From Brevundimonas albigilva (lineage in GTDB: Bacteria; Pseudomonadota; Alphaproteobacteria; Caulobacterales; Caulobacteraceae): 64,000 bases of DNA. The stretch is taken from positions 1,505,001 through 1,569,000 of the forward strand of contig NZ_CP097298.1 of assembly GCF_023503965.1 (NCBI RefSeq), written 5' to 3'. A model generated the notes under the pieces. The model saw nothing but the letters and a program-made list of their open reading frames with translations, had not been told where the DNA came from and did not search any database. Positions 43,177 to 51,792 of this stretch are shown here, piece by piece. A program made the translations under genes and the position numbers. Each line of letters opens with the position of its first letter. Positions within the stretch are counted from its first letter, which is position 1.

Positions 43177-44830
43177 TTGCCGCGCCGCCCTGACCACGCC
43201 CTTAGGCTGCTGCGCCGCCTGCTCGGCTTGGGCTATGAGCTGACCCCGCAGCTGTTCGCCGTGGTGGCCTTCGCCGCCGGCGCGCTGATGCTGGCTTCGG
43301 CGGTGACGCCCGAGCTCGACGGTCGCCTTCGTCAGCTGACGGGGGTCGTCTCGCCCCTGCTGATCGACCTGTCGCACCTGGTCGCCTCCATCGCGGGCTT
43401 TCTGCTGATGCTGCTGTCGGCCGGCCTGTGGCGGCGGCGGCGCGGCGCCTATTGGGCGGCGCTGGCGGTGCTGGGGGTGGGGGCGGTGTTCTCGGTGCTG
43501 AAGGGGCTGGACTGGGCGGAATCGATCGACCTGATCCTGGTCGCGGCCCTCTTGGCCCCGTGCCGGTCCGCCTTCATCCGGCGCTCGCGGCTCAGCGAGC
43601 CCCTGAGGCCCAGCTGGCTGCTGCTGCTGATCGCCGTGGTGGGGGCCATGCTGTGGCTGGGCTTCTTCGCCTATCGCGACGTGGCCTATTCCGACGAGCT
43701 GTGGTGGCGCTTCATCGGCGATCGCCAGGCGTCGGGCTTCCTGCGCGCGGGCCTGGCGCTGGCGGTTCTGACGCTCGTGGTGGCGGGGCGGTCGCTGCTG
43801 AGCTCGCCCGGCGCGCACGAGCACGGCCCCGCCGGCCCTGAAGAGATCGCCCGCGCCCGCACCGCGCTGGAGGCCGCCGGCGAGGCGACGCCCGAGGCCT
43901 GGCTGGCCATGCTGGGCGACAAGGCCCTGCTGTTCAGCCCGTCGGGCCGCAGCTTCCTGGCGTATAGGGTGCGCGGGCGACGCTGGATCGTAATGGGCGA
44001 ACCCGCCGGCGCGCCGGAGGAACGCCAGGACCTGTTGTGGGCTTTCGCCGAGATGGCCGACAGCTACGGCGGCGCGCCGGTCTTCTATTCGGTCGGCGAG
44101 GCCATGCTGGGCGAACTGGCCACCATGGGGCTGGCGGTGCGCAAGGTCGGGGAGACGGCCGTGGTGGACGCCGCGACCTTCTCCATCGAGGGCAAGAGCA
44201 AGCAGAACCTGCGCACGGCCCTGAACCGCGCCGAGCGCGAGGGGGGCAGTTTCGAGGTGCTGCCGCCCGGATCGGCCCGCCCGCTGGAGGCGGAGCTGCG
44301 CGCGGTGTCCGAGGCCTGGCTTTCGCTTCACAACGGAGAGGAAAAGGCCTTCTCCATGGGGCGGTTCGACATCGGCTATCTGGACCTGACGCCGCTGGCG
44401 GTGATCCGCGAGGGGGGCGCATCGTCGCCTTCGCCAACCTTCTGGTCACGCCCGGCGAGGCGGCGGTGGACCTGATGCGGCACAGCCCCGAGGCCCCGCA
44501 CGGGGTGATGGACTATCTGTTCACGCGCTGCATCCAGTGGGCCAAGGCCGAGGGGATCGCCCGCTTCGACCTGGGCATGGCCCCGCTGGCGGGGCTGGAA
44601 GACCGTCGCCTGGCGCCCGTTTTCGCCCGCGTCGGCGCCCTGGTGTTCGAGGAGGGCGGCGCCCTCTACGGCTTCCAGGGCCTGCGCAGCTACAAGGCCA
44701 AGTTCGCCCCGCGCTGGACGCCCCGCTTCATCGCCGCCCCCGCCTCCACCCCCTGCCCCTGGCGCTGCTGGACGTGGCGCTGCTGACCAGCGGCGGCTGG
44801 CTGGGGATGCTGGGCCTCAGGAAGGGCTAG
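43177..44830 (+). pseudogene. MprF-like DUF2156 protein (phosphatidylglycerol lysyltransferase-type), frameshifted twice
   Basis: TTG start with a GGAG site. About six membrane helices form a shortened N-terminal part, followed by the DUF2156 GNAT-like catalytic domain: DKALLFSPSGRSFLAYRVRGRRWIVMGEP, EGKSKQNLRTALNRAEREGG, KAFSMGRFDIGYLD. Breaks near 44418 and 44750 shift the frame. The missing parts (RIVAFANLLVTPGEAAVDLMRH, GLRSYKAKFAPRWTPRFIAAP, LALLDVALLTSGGWLGMLGLRKG) follow in other frames. The family modifies membrane phosphatidylglycerol with an amino acid. The flippase half is shorter than in MprF. Confidence 0.82.
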
Positions 44831-45987
44831 GTCAGCAGGGCCTTCAGGACGCCGTCCAGGACGGGGCGGCCTTGGGCCGTGGCGGCCAGGCGGCCGGCGG
44901 TCAGGGCGAGAAAGCCGTCCGAGATCAGGCTCGCGACCGGCTCCGCGGTCGTCGACAGGCCAAGCGCCCCCAGGGTCCCCGCTGGGACGCCCTCCACCGT
45001 CCGGAGGCCCAGCAGCAGCCGTTCCTCGGCCGCGTCCCGGGGCGACAGGCGGTCGGCCTCGGACCAGGGCGAGCCGGCATGGACGCCAGCGACATAGTCG
45101 CCGATGCGGCGATGGGCGACGGTCGCGGTGCGTGCGCCGTCCAGCGTCAGCCGCCCATGCGCCCCCGGCCCCAGGCCCAGATAGTCGCCGCCGCGCCAGA
45201 CGTGCAGATTGTGGGCCGAGCGCGCCCCGGGCCCGCGCGCGTGGTTGGAGACCTCGTAGGCGTCCAGCCCGGCCGCCTGAAGCGCCGACTGGGTGGCTTC
45301 GTAAAGGGCGACGGCCCGGTCCTCGTCGGGGGGCGTCAGGGTCCCGCGCCGAACGGCCCGGCCGAAGGCGGTCTCGGCCTCTATGGTCAGTTGATAGGGC
45401 GAGACGTGCTCGAACCCCAGGTCCAGGGCGGACCGAAGCTCCGCCTCCCATGCGTCGACGGTCTGGCCGGGGCGGGCGTAGATCAGATCGATCGACAGGC
45501 GCGGGAACAGCCGTCCAGCCAGGTCCACGGCGCGCAGGGCCTCGGCCGCCGAATGGTTGCGCCCCAGGAACGACAGGGCGGCGTCGTCCAGCGCCTGGAC
45601 CCCCATCGACAGCCGGTTGACGCCCGCCTGGGCCAGGGCGGCGAACCGGTCGGCCTCGGCGTCGGTCGGATTGGCCTCCAGGGTGATCTCCACGGCGCCG
45701 CGTGGGGGGAACAGGGTCCGGGCGCGCTCGACGATCGCCGCGACGGCGGCCGGGTCCATCAGCGACGGCGTGCCGCCCCCGAAGAAGATGGACGCCAGGC
45801 GGCGCGGCCCCGCCAGGGCCGCCTGCGCCTCCAGGTCGGCCAGGATGGCCGCGGCCAGCGCCGTCTGCTCCTGGCCCCGCCCCCGGTCGCGCACCACGTT
45901 GAAGTCGCAGTGGGGGCAGATGCGCGAACAGTAGGGCCAGTGGACATAGAGGCCGACGTCCGTCCCCGGGTCGAAGGGATCAGTCAA
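44827..45987 (-). CDS. hemW: Radical SAM haem chaperone HemW
   Basis: VGLYVHWPYCSRICPHCDFNVV contains the CxxxCxxC cluster site, with the extra Cys-Phe that marks HemW. SIFFGGGTPSLMDP, EITLEANPTD, GVNRLSMGVQALDD and YEVSNHARGPGARSAHNLHVWRGGDYLGLGPGAHG are the family segments. It carries haem to respiratory enzymes and was formerly annotated as an oxygen-independent coproporphyrinogen oxidase. The TTG start overlaps the rdgB stop, so the pair is co-translated. Its TAG stop shares CTAG with the MprF-like gene. Confidence 0.92.
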   Translation of the reverse strand: MTDPFDPGTDVGLYVHWPYCSRICPHCDFNVVRDRGRGQEQTALAAAILADLEAQAALAGPRRLASIFFGGGTPSLMDPAAVAAIVERARTLFPPRGAVEITLEANPTDAEADRFAALAQAGVNRLSMGVQALDDAALSFLGRNHSAAEALRAVDLAGRLFPRLSIDLIYARPGQTVDAWEAELRSALDLGFEHVSPYQLTIEAETAFGRAVRRGTLTPPDEDRAVALYEATQSALQAAGLDAYEVSNHARGPGARSAHNLHVWRGGDYLGLGPGAHGRLTLDGARTATVAHRRIGDYVAGVHAGSPWSEADRLSPRDAAEERLLLGLRTVEGVPAGTLGALGLSTTAEPVASLISDGFLALTAGRLAATAQGRPVLDGVLKALLT

Positions 45988-46582
45988 TCAGCGCGGCCTT
46001 CAGCTTCATGAAGGCGCGCGTGCGGTGGCTGTCGGCCTCCTTCACGGCCGGGTCCAGCTCGCCATAGGTCAGGGCCTGGCCCTCGGGGATGAAGATGGGA
46101 TCGTAGCCGAAGCCGCGATCGCCGCGCGGCGGGAAGGTCAGTTCGCCGTGAACCACCCCCTCGACGACGACGCACGGGCCGTCGGGCCAGGCGACGGCCA
46201 GGGCCGAGGTGAACCAGGCGCGACGGTCGCTGGAGCCGATCTCGTCCAGCCGGTCCTCGACCTTCTTCATGGCCAGGGCGAAATCCTTGGACGGCCCGGC
46301 CCAGCGGGCGGAGAAGATGCCCGGCGCGCCGTCCAGCGCGGCGACCGACACGCCGGAATCATCGGCCAGAGACACCTCGCCCGACAGCTGGGCCGCGTGG
46401 CGCGCCTTCAGCATGGCGTTGCCGACGAAGGTGGTCTCGGTCTCGTCCGGTTCGGGCAGGTTCAGCGCGCCGGCGGTGACGATCCGGTAATCTCCATCCA
46501 GCAGCGCCTCGATCTCGCGCGCCTTGCCGGGGTTATGGGTGGCGGCGACGAGCCGCATCCCCTTGATAAGCTTGAGAGTCAT
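45980..46582 (-). CDS. rdgB: RdgB/HAM1-type XTP/dITP pyrophosphatase
   Basis: The family motifs are RLVAATHNPGKAREIEALL (substrate-binding SxNxxK-type start), DETETTFVGNAMLKARHAA, LADDSGVSVAALDGAPGIFSARWAG (metal-binding Asp-Asp-Ser-Gly), FPPRGDRGFGYDPIFIPEG and SHRTRAFMKL. It removes inosine and xanthosine triphosphates from the nucleotide pool. MTLKLIKGM precedes the usual start; MRLVAATHN at 46558 is an alternative. Operon with hemW, a common alphaproteobacterial order. Confidence 0.95.
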   Translation of the reverse strand: MTLKLIKGMRLVAATHNPGKAREIEALLDGDYRIVTAGALNLPEPDETETTFVGNAMLKARHAAQLSGEVSLADDSGVSVAALDGAPGIFSARWAGPSKDFALAMKKVEDRLDEIGSSDRRAWFTSALAVAWPDGPCVVVEGVVHGELTFPPRGDRGFGYDPIFIPEGQALTYGELDPAVKEADSHRTRAFMKLKAALID

Positions 46583-46622
46583 CGACGATCACGCCCCTGA
46601 AACAGTCCATTGCCAAAGTTTA

Positions 46623-46639
46623 ATATCGTTAAACGATAT
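46623..46639. promoter_or_regulatory. AT-rich palindrome upstream of rdgB and the 38-aa gene
   Basis: ATATCGTT-A-AACGATAT is an 8-1-8 perfect inverted repeat in the divergent gap, 41 bases before rdgB and about 150 before the small gene. AT-rich in a 70% GC genome, it looks like an operator for a dimeric regulator. Confidence 0.5.
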
Positions 46640-46789
46640 GTAACGTGCTTTCCCGCTGGGCACGGCCTATGTTGTGAACATCAGGAACGGGGCCGCAACG
46701 TTCCGGATTTTCCGACAAGCCGGAAACATCGTGCGGAAATACAATCAACGGGGCGAAAATCGTCCCTTCAGGATCAACGGAGAAACACG

Positions 46790-46906
46790 ATGCATACGAT
46801 GAACACCTCGATGTGGCTGGACAAGGTCGGCGCCGCTTTCGTCAACACGGTCATGATCGCCGCCCTGCCGACCGCCCTGGTCGCCATCCTGATCCAGGCC
46901 TTCTGA
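46790..46906 (+). CDS. Small single-pass membrane peptide (38 aa)
   Basis: GGAG lies 9 bases before the ATG. The peptide starts MHTMNTSMWLDKVG and is then hydrophobic to the end (AAFVNTVMIAALPTALVAILIQAF), consistent with one membrane helix. A long untranslated leader (from about 46660) precedes it. It is too short for domain assignment. The ribosome site, hydrophobic design and lower-GC upstream region support a real gene, perhaps a stress or regulatory peptide. Confidence 0.55.
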   Translation: MHTMNTSMWLDKVGAAFVNTVMIAALPTALVAILIQAF

Positions 46907-47049
46907 TCCGTCCTGAGCCGTCCCTCAGTTTCGATCAAGAGAGCTTTGACGATCTCGATGAAGACCGCGATGTATAGAGCCGTGCGCGGGTTCGCCGGAC
47001 CCCGCACGGCCATGCGGCCCCAATATCCGGCCTGAAAGGCCGACCCTCC

Positions 47050-47652
47050 ATGCGCCTGCCGAGGTTGCGATCGACGTCGAAGCCCGACGGAGCCCCCGGC
47101 TCCCGCTTCCTGGCGTCCGTGCGCGGCCTGGGCCCCGGCTCGGTCTCCAGCGTCCTGAAGGTCGCCCTGGACGTGGCCTATGTGCTTCTGGCCCTGATCA
47201 CCGGCGTGCTGCTGCTGCTGCTGATCGCGGCCGTCTTCATTCCGCTGGACAACCTCAACGTCACCGTCAGCGGGGATTCGGGGGGACGCCAGCTGCCGTT
47301 GACGCGAATGCTGCTGCTGTTCGGCCTGGGCGCCGTGACGGCCTATTTCGGCGGCTTCATGCTGATCCTGCGCAGCCTGCGCCGCATCTTCCGCACCCTG
47401 ACCGTCGGCGACCCCTTTCATCCCCACAACGTGCGCCGCCTGCGCCAGATCGGCCTGACCCTGGCGGTCGTGACCGGCGGCGTGTGGCTGGCCCAGGGCT
47501 TCGTGGCCGCCCGCCTGGCGCCCGGCGTGATGGAGCCGCAGGGGATCGGCGAGCTTCTGACCCCGGTGTTTTCCGTCCTGATCGTCTTCGTCCTGGCCGA
47601 GGTGTTCCGCGAAGGCGCGCGCCTGAGGCGCGAATCCGAACTGACGATCTGA
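47050..47652 (+). CDS. DUF2975 family membrane protein
   Basis: About 200 residues with four helices (ALDVAYVLLALITGVLLLLLIAAVFIP, RMLLLFGLGAVTAYFGGFMLIL, GLTLAVVTGGVWLAQGFVAARL, LTPVFSVLIVFVLAEVFREGARLRRESELTI). The motif LRRIFRTLTVGDPFHPHNVRRLRQIG matches DUF2975. Proteins of this family are encoded next to small XRE regulators such as the next gene, so the two probably form a regulatory pair. Function unknown. Confidence 0.88.
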   Translation: MRLPRLRSTSKPDGAPGSRFLASVRGLGPGSVSSVLKVALDVAYVLLALITGVLLLLLIAAVFIPLDNLNVTVSGDSGGRQLPLTRMLLLFGLGAVTAYFGGFMLILRSLRRIFRTLTVGDPFHPHNVRRLRQIGLTLAVVTGGVWLAQGFVAARLAPGVMEPQGIGELLTPVFSVLIVFVLAEVFREGARLRRESELTI

Positions 47653-47675
47653 GCCGTTTCCCCTAAGGTTTCCCC

Positions 47676-47912
47676 ATGGCCATCCGCGTCCAGCTCGATC
47701 GCGTCCTCGTCGAACGCCGCATGTCGCTGACCGAGCTCGCCGACCGCGTCGGGGTGACGGTGGCCAATCTGTCGATCCTGAAGACCGGCAAGGCGCGCGC
47801 GGTCCGCTTTTCCACCCTGGACGCCCTGTGCCGCGAACTGGAGTGCCAGCCGGGCGACCTGCTGGCGCATGAGCCCGGCCCGCCCGAGGCCTTCGCCGAC
47901 GACGCCGAATGA
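47676..47912 (+). CDS. Small XRE-type regulator (YozG-like) paired with DUF2975
   Basis: The 78-residue helix-turn-helix protein is MAIRVQLDRVLVERRMSLTELADRVGVTVANLSILKTGKARAVRFSTLDALCRELECQPGDLLAHEP, the compact Cro/CI form of YozG-like proteins. It lies 24 bases after the DUF2975 gene and its stop overlaps the Smr-domain ATG (ATGA). It probably regulates its own operon. Confidence 0.9.
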   Translation: MAIRVQLDRVLVERRMSLTELADRVGVTVANLSILKTGKARAVRFSTLDALCRELECQPGDLLAHEPGPPEAFADDAE

Positions 47913-48505
47913 AGCGGCCGCCGACGGATCCGCGCGACGAGAACGGCCTGACGCCCGAGGACCGCCGCATCTGGGGGCGCGTCAGCGGCACCGTCACCCC
48001 GCCGCGAAAGCGAAAGGCCGCGCGCGTCCGCGCCGACGCGGCCCATGTCGACGTCATGGCCCAGGTCCTGGCCGCCCTGCAGGAGCGTCCGGCCAGCCGG
48101 CCCGCGGCCAAGCGGACGCCCGCGCCCCCCGCCGCCGTCTCGACCGGGACGCCCCGCGCCGCGCCGCGGACGCCGTCCGCCCCCGAGGACGTGGAGCCCA
48201 GCCGCAAGCGGCGCCTGACCCGCGAACGCGACCCGATCGAGGCGCGCATCGACCTGCACGGCTTCGGCCGGTTCGAGGCCGAGGACCAGCTTCGAGCCTT
48301 CCTGATCTCGTGCCAGGCGCGCGGGATGCGGGCCGTCCTGGTCATCACCGGCCAGGGGCGTCTGGGCGGCGGCGTCATCCGCGCGGCGTTCGCCGACTGG
48401 ATGCACGCGCCCGCGCTTCGGGCCGTGGTGTCCGGCTATAGCGTCGCCCATCCGCGTCACGGCGGAAACGGCGCCTTCTACGTGACCCTGCGCCGCAGGA
48501 CCTAG
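47909..48505 (+). CDS. Smr-domain protein (MutS2 C-terminal-like putative nuclease)
   Basis: A basic, disordered N-terminal half (PRKRKAARVRADAAHVDVMA, then Pro/Ala-rich) precedes the Smr domain: EARIDLHGFGRFEAEDQL (DLHG), MRAVLVITGQGRLGGGVIRAAFADWM (TGxG) and HPRHGGNGAFYVTLRR (HGG). Smr proteins nick branched DNA or cleave RNA on stalled ribosomes. This is the alphaproteobacterial stand-alone form. Its TAG shares CTAG with the convergent gene. Confidence 0.9.
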   Translation: MKRPPTDPRDENGLTPEDRRIWGRVSGTVTPPRKRKAARVRADAAHVDVMAQVLAALQERPASRPAAKRTPAPPAAVSTGTPRAAPRTPSAPEDVEPSRKRRLTRERDPIEARIDLHGFGRFEAEDQLRAFLISCQARGMRAVLVITGQGRLGGGVIRAAFADWMHAPALRAVVSGYSVAHPRHGGNGAFYVTLRRRT

Positions 48506-49665
48506 GCGGCGACCCGCCCCGCCATGTCGGCGGTCTCGCCCCGGCCCAGCAGGCCGGTCTCGAAGTCCATGAAGATGTCCATCAGCTCCTCGACGTTCAC
48601 CGCCGGGGCGCCGGGGCCGAAGCGGAAGCGCCAGTAGCTGACGATGTGCTGGACCGCGCCCAGCTGGTCGCCCAAGCGCGAGAACATGGACGGCGCGTCC
48701 AGCAGGAAGTCGCGGAAGGCGATCGGCCGCCCCTCCTGGGTCAGCTTGGCGTAGGCGTCGTCATAGACGCGCAGAGTGCGGCTGACCTCGTCGCAGGTCT
48801 TGATGATGCGCCCGCGCAGGACGTCGCGCCCGCGGGCGATGTATTCCTTGGCCTGGGCGTCGACCTTGCCCACCGGGCGGATGGTGCGGACCGCCTCGGC
48901 CACCGCCGCCACGTCGGTCAGCAGCGCCGCCAGCGTCCATTTGTAATAGAGGAAGCCCTTCCAGCAGAAGACCCCCTCCTCGTACTGCTCGGGCGCCAGG
49001 CGCAGGGTCAGGCGCAGGGCGTCCAGCTGGTTGCCCGGCGTGTTCGACAGGATCTTGGCCGCCATCCGCGCGGCCGAATCGCGAGAGTCGGCCGAATCGT
49101 CGCCCCCCAGGCTCAGCGTCACCAGAGGCTCGATCTCGCTGCGGACGAAGGCGGTCATCCGCTGCAGGTCCGCATCGCTGATCGAGAAATAGCAGGGCGC
49201 CGGGTCCAGCCCGCCGCGCCGCAGCTGTTCGCGCAACAGGAAGGGGTCCAGCGACGGCAGGCGGTCGATCAGGCGCAGCGTCTCGATGTCCGGGTGGGTC
49301 GGCTGGACGCCGAAGGCCTCCATCATCGCCCGTTCGAAACCGATCTGGTTGACGAAGACGTAGCGGCCGCCGGTCTTCAGGTCGTCGTCCTCGATCGGGA
49401 TGACCACCTTGGTGGCCACCTGACGCCGACCCGTGAACAGATCGAACTCGTTGCGCCGCAACCGATGCTTGATGATCAGGGCGCGGTTCAGCGCCGGGGT
49501 CCTGAAGATCGGCCGCGCCGCCCACTCGGGGTTGCGCACGGCGCCGTCCGAGCGGCTGTCGCCGTTCTCTTCCCAGACGCGAAGCAGGTTCAGCACGCGC
49601 GCCGTGGAGGCGGAGCCGCGGAGATGTTCAAGGCTGCGGACGGCGCGGTCGGTCATGGCGGCCAT
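48502..49665 (-). CDS. Hypothetical cytoplasmic protein (about 387 aa)
   Basis: It starts MAAMTDRAVRSLEHLRGSASTARVLNLLRVWEENG. Later segments include RPIFRTPALNRALIIKHRLRRNEFDLFTGRRQVATKVVIPIEDDDLKTGGRYVFVNQIGFE, GNQLDALRLTLRLAPEQYEEGVFCWKGFLYYKWTL and FSRLGDQLGAVQHIVSYWRFRFGPG. No signal peptide or membrane segment; mixed helical. I recognise no domain. The clean frame and codon use show a real gene, probably conserved in Caulobacterales. TTG 49677 and ATG 49656 are alternative starts. Confidence 0.75.
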   Translation of the reverse strand: MAAMTDRAVRSLEHLRGSASTARVLNLLRVWEENGDSRSDGAVRNPEWAARPIFRTPALNRALIIKHRLRRNEFDLFTGRRQVATKVVIPIEDDDLKTGGRYVFVNQIGFERAMMEAFGVQPTHPDIETLRLIDRLPSLDPFLLREQLRRGGLDPAPCYFSISDADLQRMTAFVRSEIEPLVTLSLGGDDSADSRDSAARMAAKILSNTPGNQLDALRLTLRLAPEQYEEGVFCWKGFLYYKWTLAALLTDVAAVAEAVRTIRPVGKVDAQAKEYIARGRDVLRGRIIKTCDEVSRTLRVYDDAYAKLTQEGRPIAFRDFLLDAPSMFSRLGDQLGAVQHIVSYWRFRFGPGAPAVNVEELMDIFMDFETGLLGRGETADMAGRVAA

Positions 49666-49817
49666 GGTGCACGGCAATCATGACCAAGGGCTTAGCTTGC
49701 TTGGGAAAACGAACAGGGGTCGCCGAAACGCCCTTCGCTGTCGGGGCCGGCAGCCGCCAGGGGGCGCCCTTTCGGGTCCCGCTGGCGTCGGAGCGGGGCT
49801 GGGATTATGACAGGGCC

Positions 49818-50020
49818 ATGCATCTGTTCGACATTCTCGTGCTGGTCGCCGTGGGAGCGGTCAGCGTCACCCTGGGCCTGGGGCTCTATTCCCTGTTCCG
49901 GGGCGGCGCCTAGCCCGGTCGCATTCCAACCGGCTGATGCGGTTGCGGGTCGGGCTCCAGGCGGCGGCGGTGCTGGTGCTGGTCGCCGGCATGGTCTGGA
50001 AAGCGACGAGCCGCGGCTGA
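49818..50020 (+). pseudogene. Twin-transmembrane small protein, frameshifted
   Basis: The first helix MHLFDILVLVAVGAVSVTLGLGLYSLFRGGA ends at a TAG (49911-49913). In another frame the text continues SHSNRLMRLRVGLQAAAVLVLVAGMVWKATSRG with TGA at 50018-50020. Together they match the two-helix protein with an SNxLMRxRVxxQ motif that precedes cobalamin adenosyltransferase genes in many alphaproteobacteria (HIG1-like). A single indel near 49910 explains the break. Its stop overlaps the ATG of the next gene. Confidence 0.75.
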
Positions 50021-50592
50021 TGGTGGTCCTGAACAAGATCTACACACGGACCGGCGACCAGGGCGCGACGCGCCTGGCGTCGGGCGCCAGCGTGTCCAAG
50101 ACCGATGCGCGCGTCGCCGCCTATGGCGCCGTGGACGAACTGAACGCGGTGATCGGCGTGGCCCGGCTGAACAGCGGCCAGAACGACCGCATCGACGCCA
50201 TGCTGGCGCGCATCCAGAACGAACTGTTCGACCTGGGCGCCGACCTGGCCACGCCGCTGGACCCGCCCCCGACGTGGGAGGCGCTGCGCATCGTCGAGAG
50301 CCAGGTCGCCCGCCTGGAATCAGAGATCGACTGGATGAACGAAAGCCTGAAGCCGCTGGACAGCTTCATCCTGCCGGGCGGGGCGCCCCTGTCGGCGCAT
50401 CTGCATCTGGCGCGCACCGTCTGCCGCCGCGCCGAGCGCGAGGCCGTGGCCCTGGTCGAGACCGGCGCGCCGATCAACGTCGAGGCCGTCAAATACCTGA
50501 ACCGCCTGTCCGACCACCTGTTCGTCGCCGCCCGCCGGGCCAACGCCAACGGGGCCGGCGACGTGAAGTGGAAACCGGGAGCGACGCGCTAG
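50020..50592 (+). CDS. PduO-type cob(I)yrinic acid a,c-diamide adenosyltransferase
   Basis: The 190-residue protein has the N-terminal NKIYTRTGDQGATRLASGASVSKTDARVAAYGAVDELNAVIG (ATP-binding TRTGDxG and the Gly-rich loop). PLDSFILPGGAPLSAHLHLARTVCRRAERE and YLNRLSDHLFVAARRAN contain the cobalamin-contacting Phe/Arg segment. It makes adenosylcobalamin from cob(I)alamin and ATP. The ATG overlaps the stop of the twin-transmembrane gene (TGATG). Confidence 0.92.
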   Translation: MVVLNKIYTRTGDQGATRLASGASVSKTDARVAAYGAVDELNAVIGVARLNSGQNDRIDAMLARIQNELFDLGADLATPLDPPPTWEALRIVESQVARLESEIDWMNESLKPLDSFILPGGAPLSAHLHLARTVCRRAEREAVALVETGAPINVEAVKYLNRLSDHLFVAARRANANGAGDVKWKPGATR

Positions 50593-50613
50593 GCGCCGCT
50601 CCCCAGACCCCGA

Positions 50614-51669
50614 TCAGGCCTTTTCGAACAGCTTCTGCCAGCGGCGCGGCGTCCGGTTCTTCCAGGCGGCGCGGTGATAGGCGTCCGAGCCGATCAGCGG
50701 CACGACCGTGGTCGCCTCGGCGAACACCATCTGCTCGTGGGTGGTCTGCACCTTGCCCCAGGACGCGGCTTCCTTCAGCGTCGAGGACGAGCAGGCGCCG
50801 TCGCGCACGTCGGCGACGGTGATCTGGACCGCATAGCGGTGCATCTCGGCCTCGATCCCCAGGATCTCGGCGCAGACGACGGTGTCCTGGGCGAAGTTCT
50901 TGGGCACGCCGCCGCCGACCATGAACAGGCCGGTGACGCCCGCCGCGATCTTGATGTCGGTCAGTTCGCGGAAGTCGGCGATGGCGTCCAGCATCATATA
51001 GGGCTGGCCGGCGGCGGCCCGCTCCTTCTGGTGCTTGACCAGGCCGAAACCGGCGGACGAGTCCACGAAGGCCGGGCAGAAGATCGGCACGCCCTGCTCA
51101 TAGGCGGTCTGGATCAGGCTGCCTTCCTTTTTGGCGTTGCCCTCGGACAGCCACTTGCCCATCTCCCAGATGAACTCGCGGCTGGAATAGCCGCGCGGCT
51201 CCAGACGATTGGCGATCTCAAGAATCGTGTGGTCGCAGGCCTGGAGCTCTTCCTCGTCGATGTAGGTGTCGTAGATCCGGTCGATGTAGTTGTCGCGCAG
51301 GACGTTGTCGTCCACCTCGCCGGCGGCCTGGTAGTGCTTGAAGCCCAGGGCTTCGAAGAAATCCATGTCGACGATCGAGGCGCCGGTGGCGACCACGGCG
51401 TCGATCATGCCGAATTTCACCATGTCGCGGTACACGTGCATGCAGCCGCCGGCCGAGGTCGAGCCGGCCAGGATAAGCCACGGCGAGCAGTCCTGGTCTT
51501 CCAGCGCCATGTTGAAGATGTCGGCGGCGCGGGCGGTGTCGCGCGACGAGAAGGACATCTTGCGCATCGAGTCGATGATCGGGCGCGCGTCGAAGCTGGT
51601 GATGTCGACGTGCTCGACCACGTTCTGCAGCAGCTGGGCCTTGGTGTTCGATTGAACGGGAGCGTTCAT
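50614..51669 (-). CDS. Deoxyhypusine-synthase-like protein, probable homospermidine synthase
   Basis: This is an approximately 351-residue protein of the DHS family (NAD-binding GSTSAGGCMHVYRDMVKFGMIDAVVATGASIVDMDFFEALG; SSAGFGLV; VGGGVPKNFAQDT; CSSSTLKEAASWGKVQ with the Lys that forms the enzyme-amine intermediate). Bacteria lack eIF5A, so DHS homologues of this type are taken to make homospermidine from putrescine and a second aminobutyl donor. It lies 123 bases downstream of a PLP decarboxylase that could supply putrescine. The start follows an AGG-rich site at ATG 51669. Confidence 0.85.
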   Translation of the reverse strand: MNAPVQSNTKAQLLQNVVEHVDITSFDARPIIDSMRKMSFSSRDTARAADIFNMALEDQDCSPWLILAGSTSAGGCMHVYRDMVKFGMIDAVVATGASIVDMDFFEALGFKHYQAAGEVDDNVLRDNYIDRIYDTYIDEEELQACDHTILEIANRLEPRGYSSREFIWEMGKWLSEGNAKKEGSLIQTAYEQGVPIFCPAFVDSSAGFGLVKHQKERAAAGQPYMMLDAIADFRELTDIKIAAGVTGLFMVGGGVPKNFAQDTVVCAEILGIEAEMHRYAVQITVADVRDGACSSSTLKEAASWGKVQTTHEQMVFAEATTVVPLIGSDAYHRAAWKNRTPRRWQKLFEKA

Positions 51670-51792
51670 TTCGGAGGTTTCCCTTTGATTTGAGCGCCCG
51701 TCGGAAACAACGGGACCGTCGGGACGGAGCGACCGACGGTCCTGATAGACCGTCACCCCCGGAACAGTTCCCGAGGGTGACGCAATGCGAGG

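Noticed and set aside
46617..46640. CtrA binding site (TTAA-N7-TTAA)
   Set aside because: The two TTAA motifs are separated by 5 bases, not 7, and are part of a perfect palindrome that explains them better.
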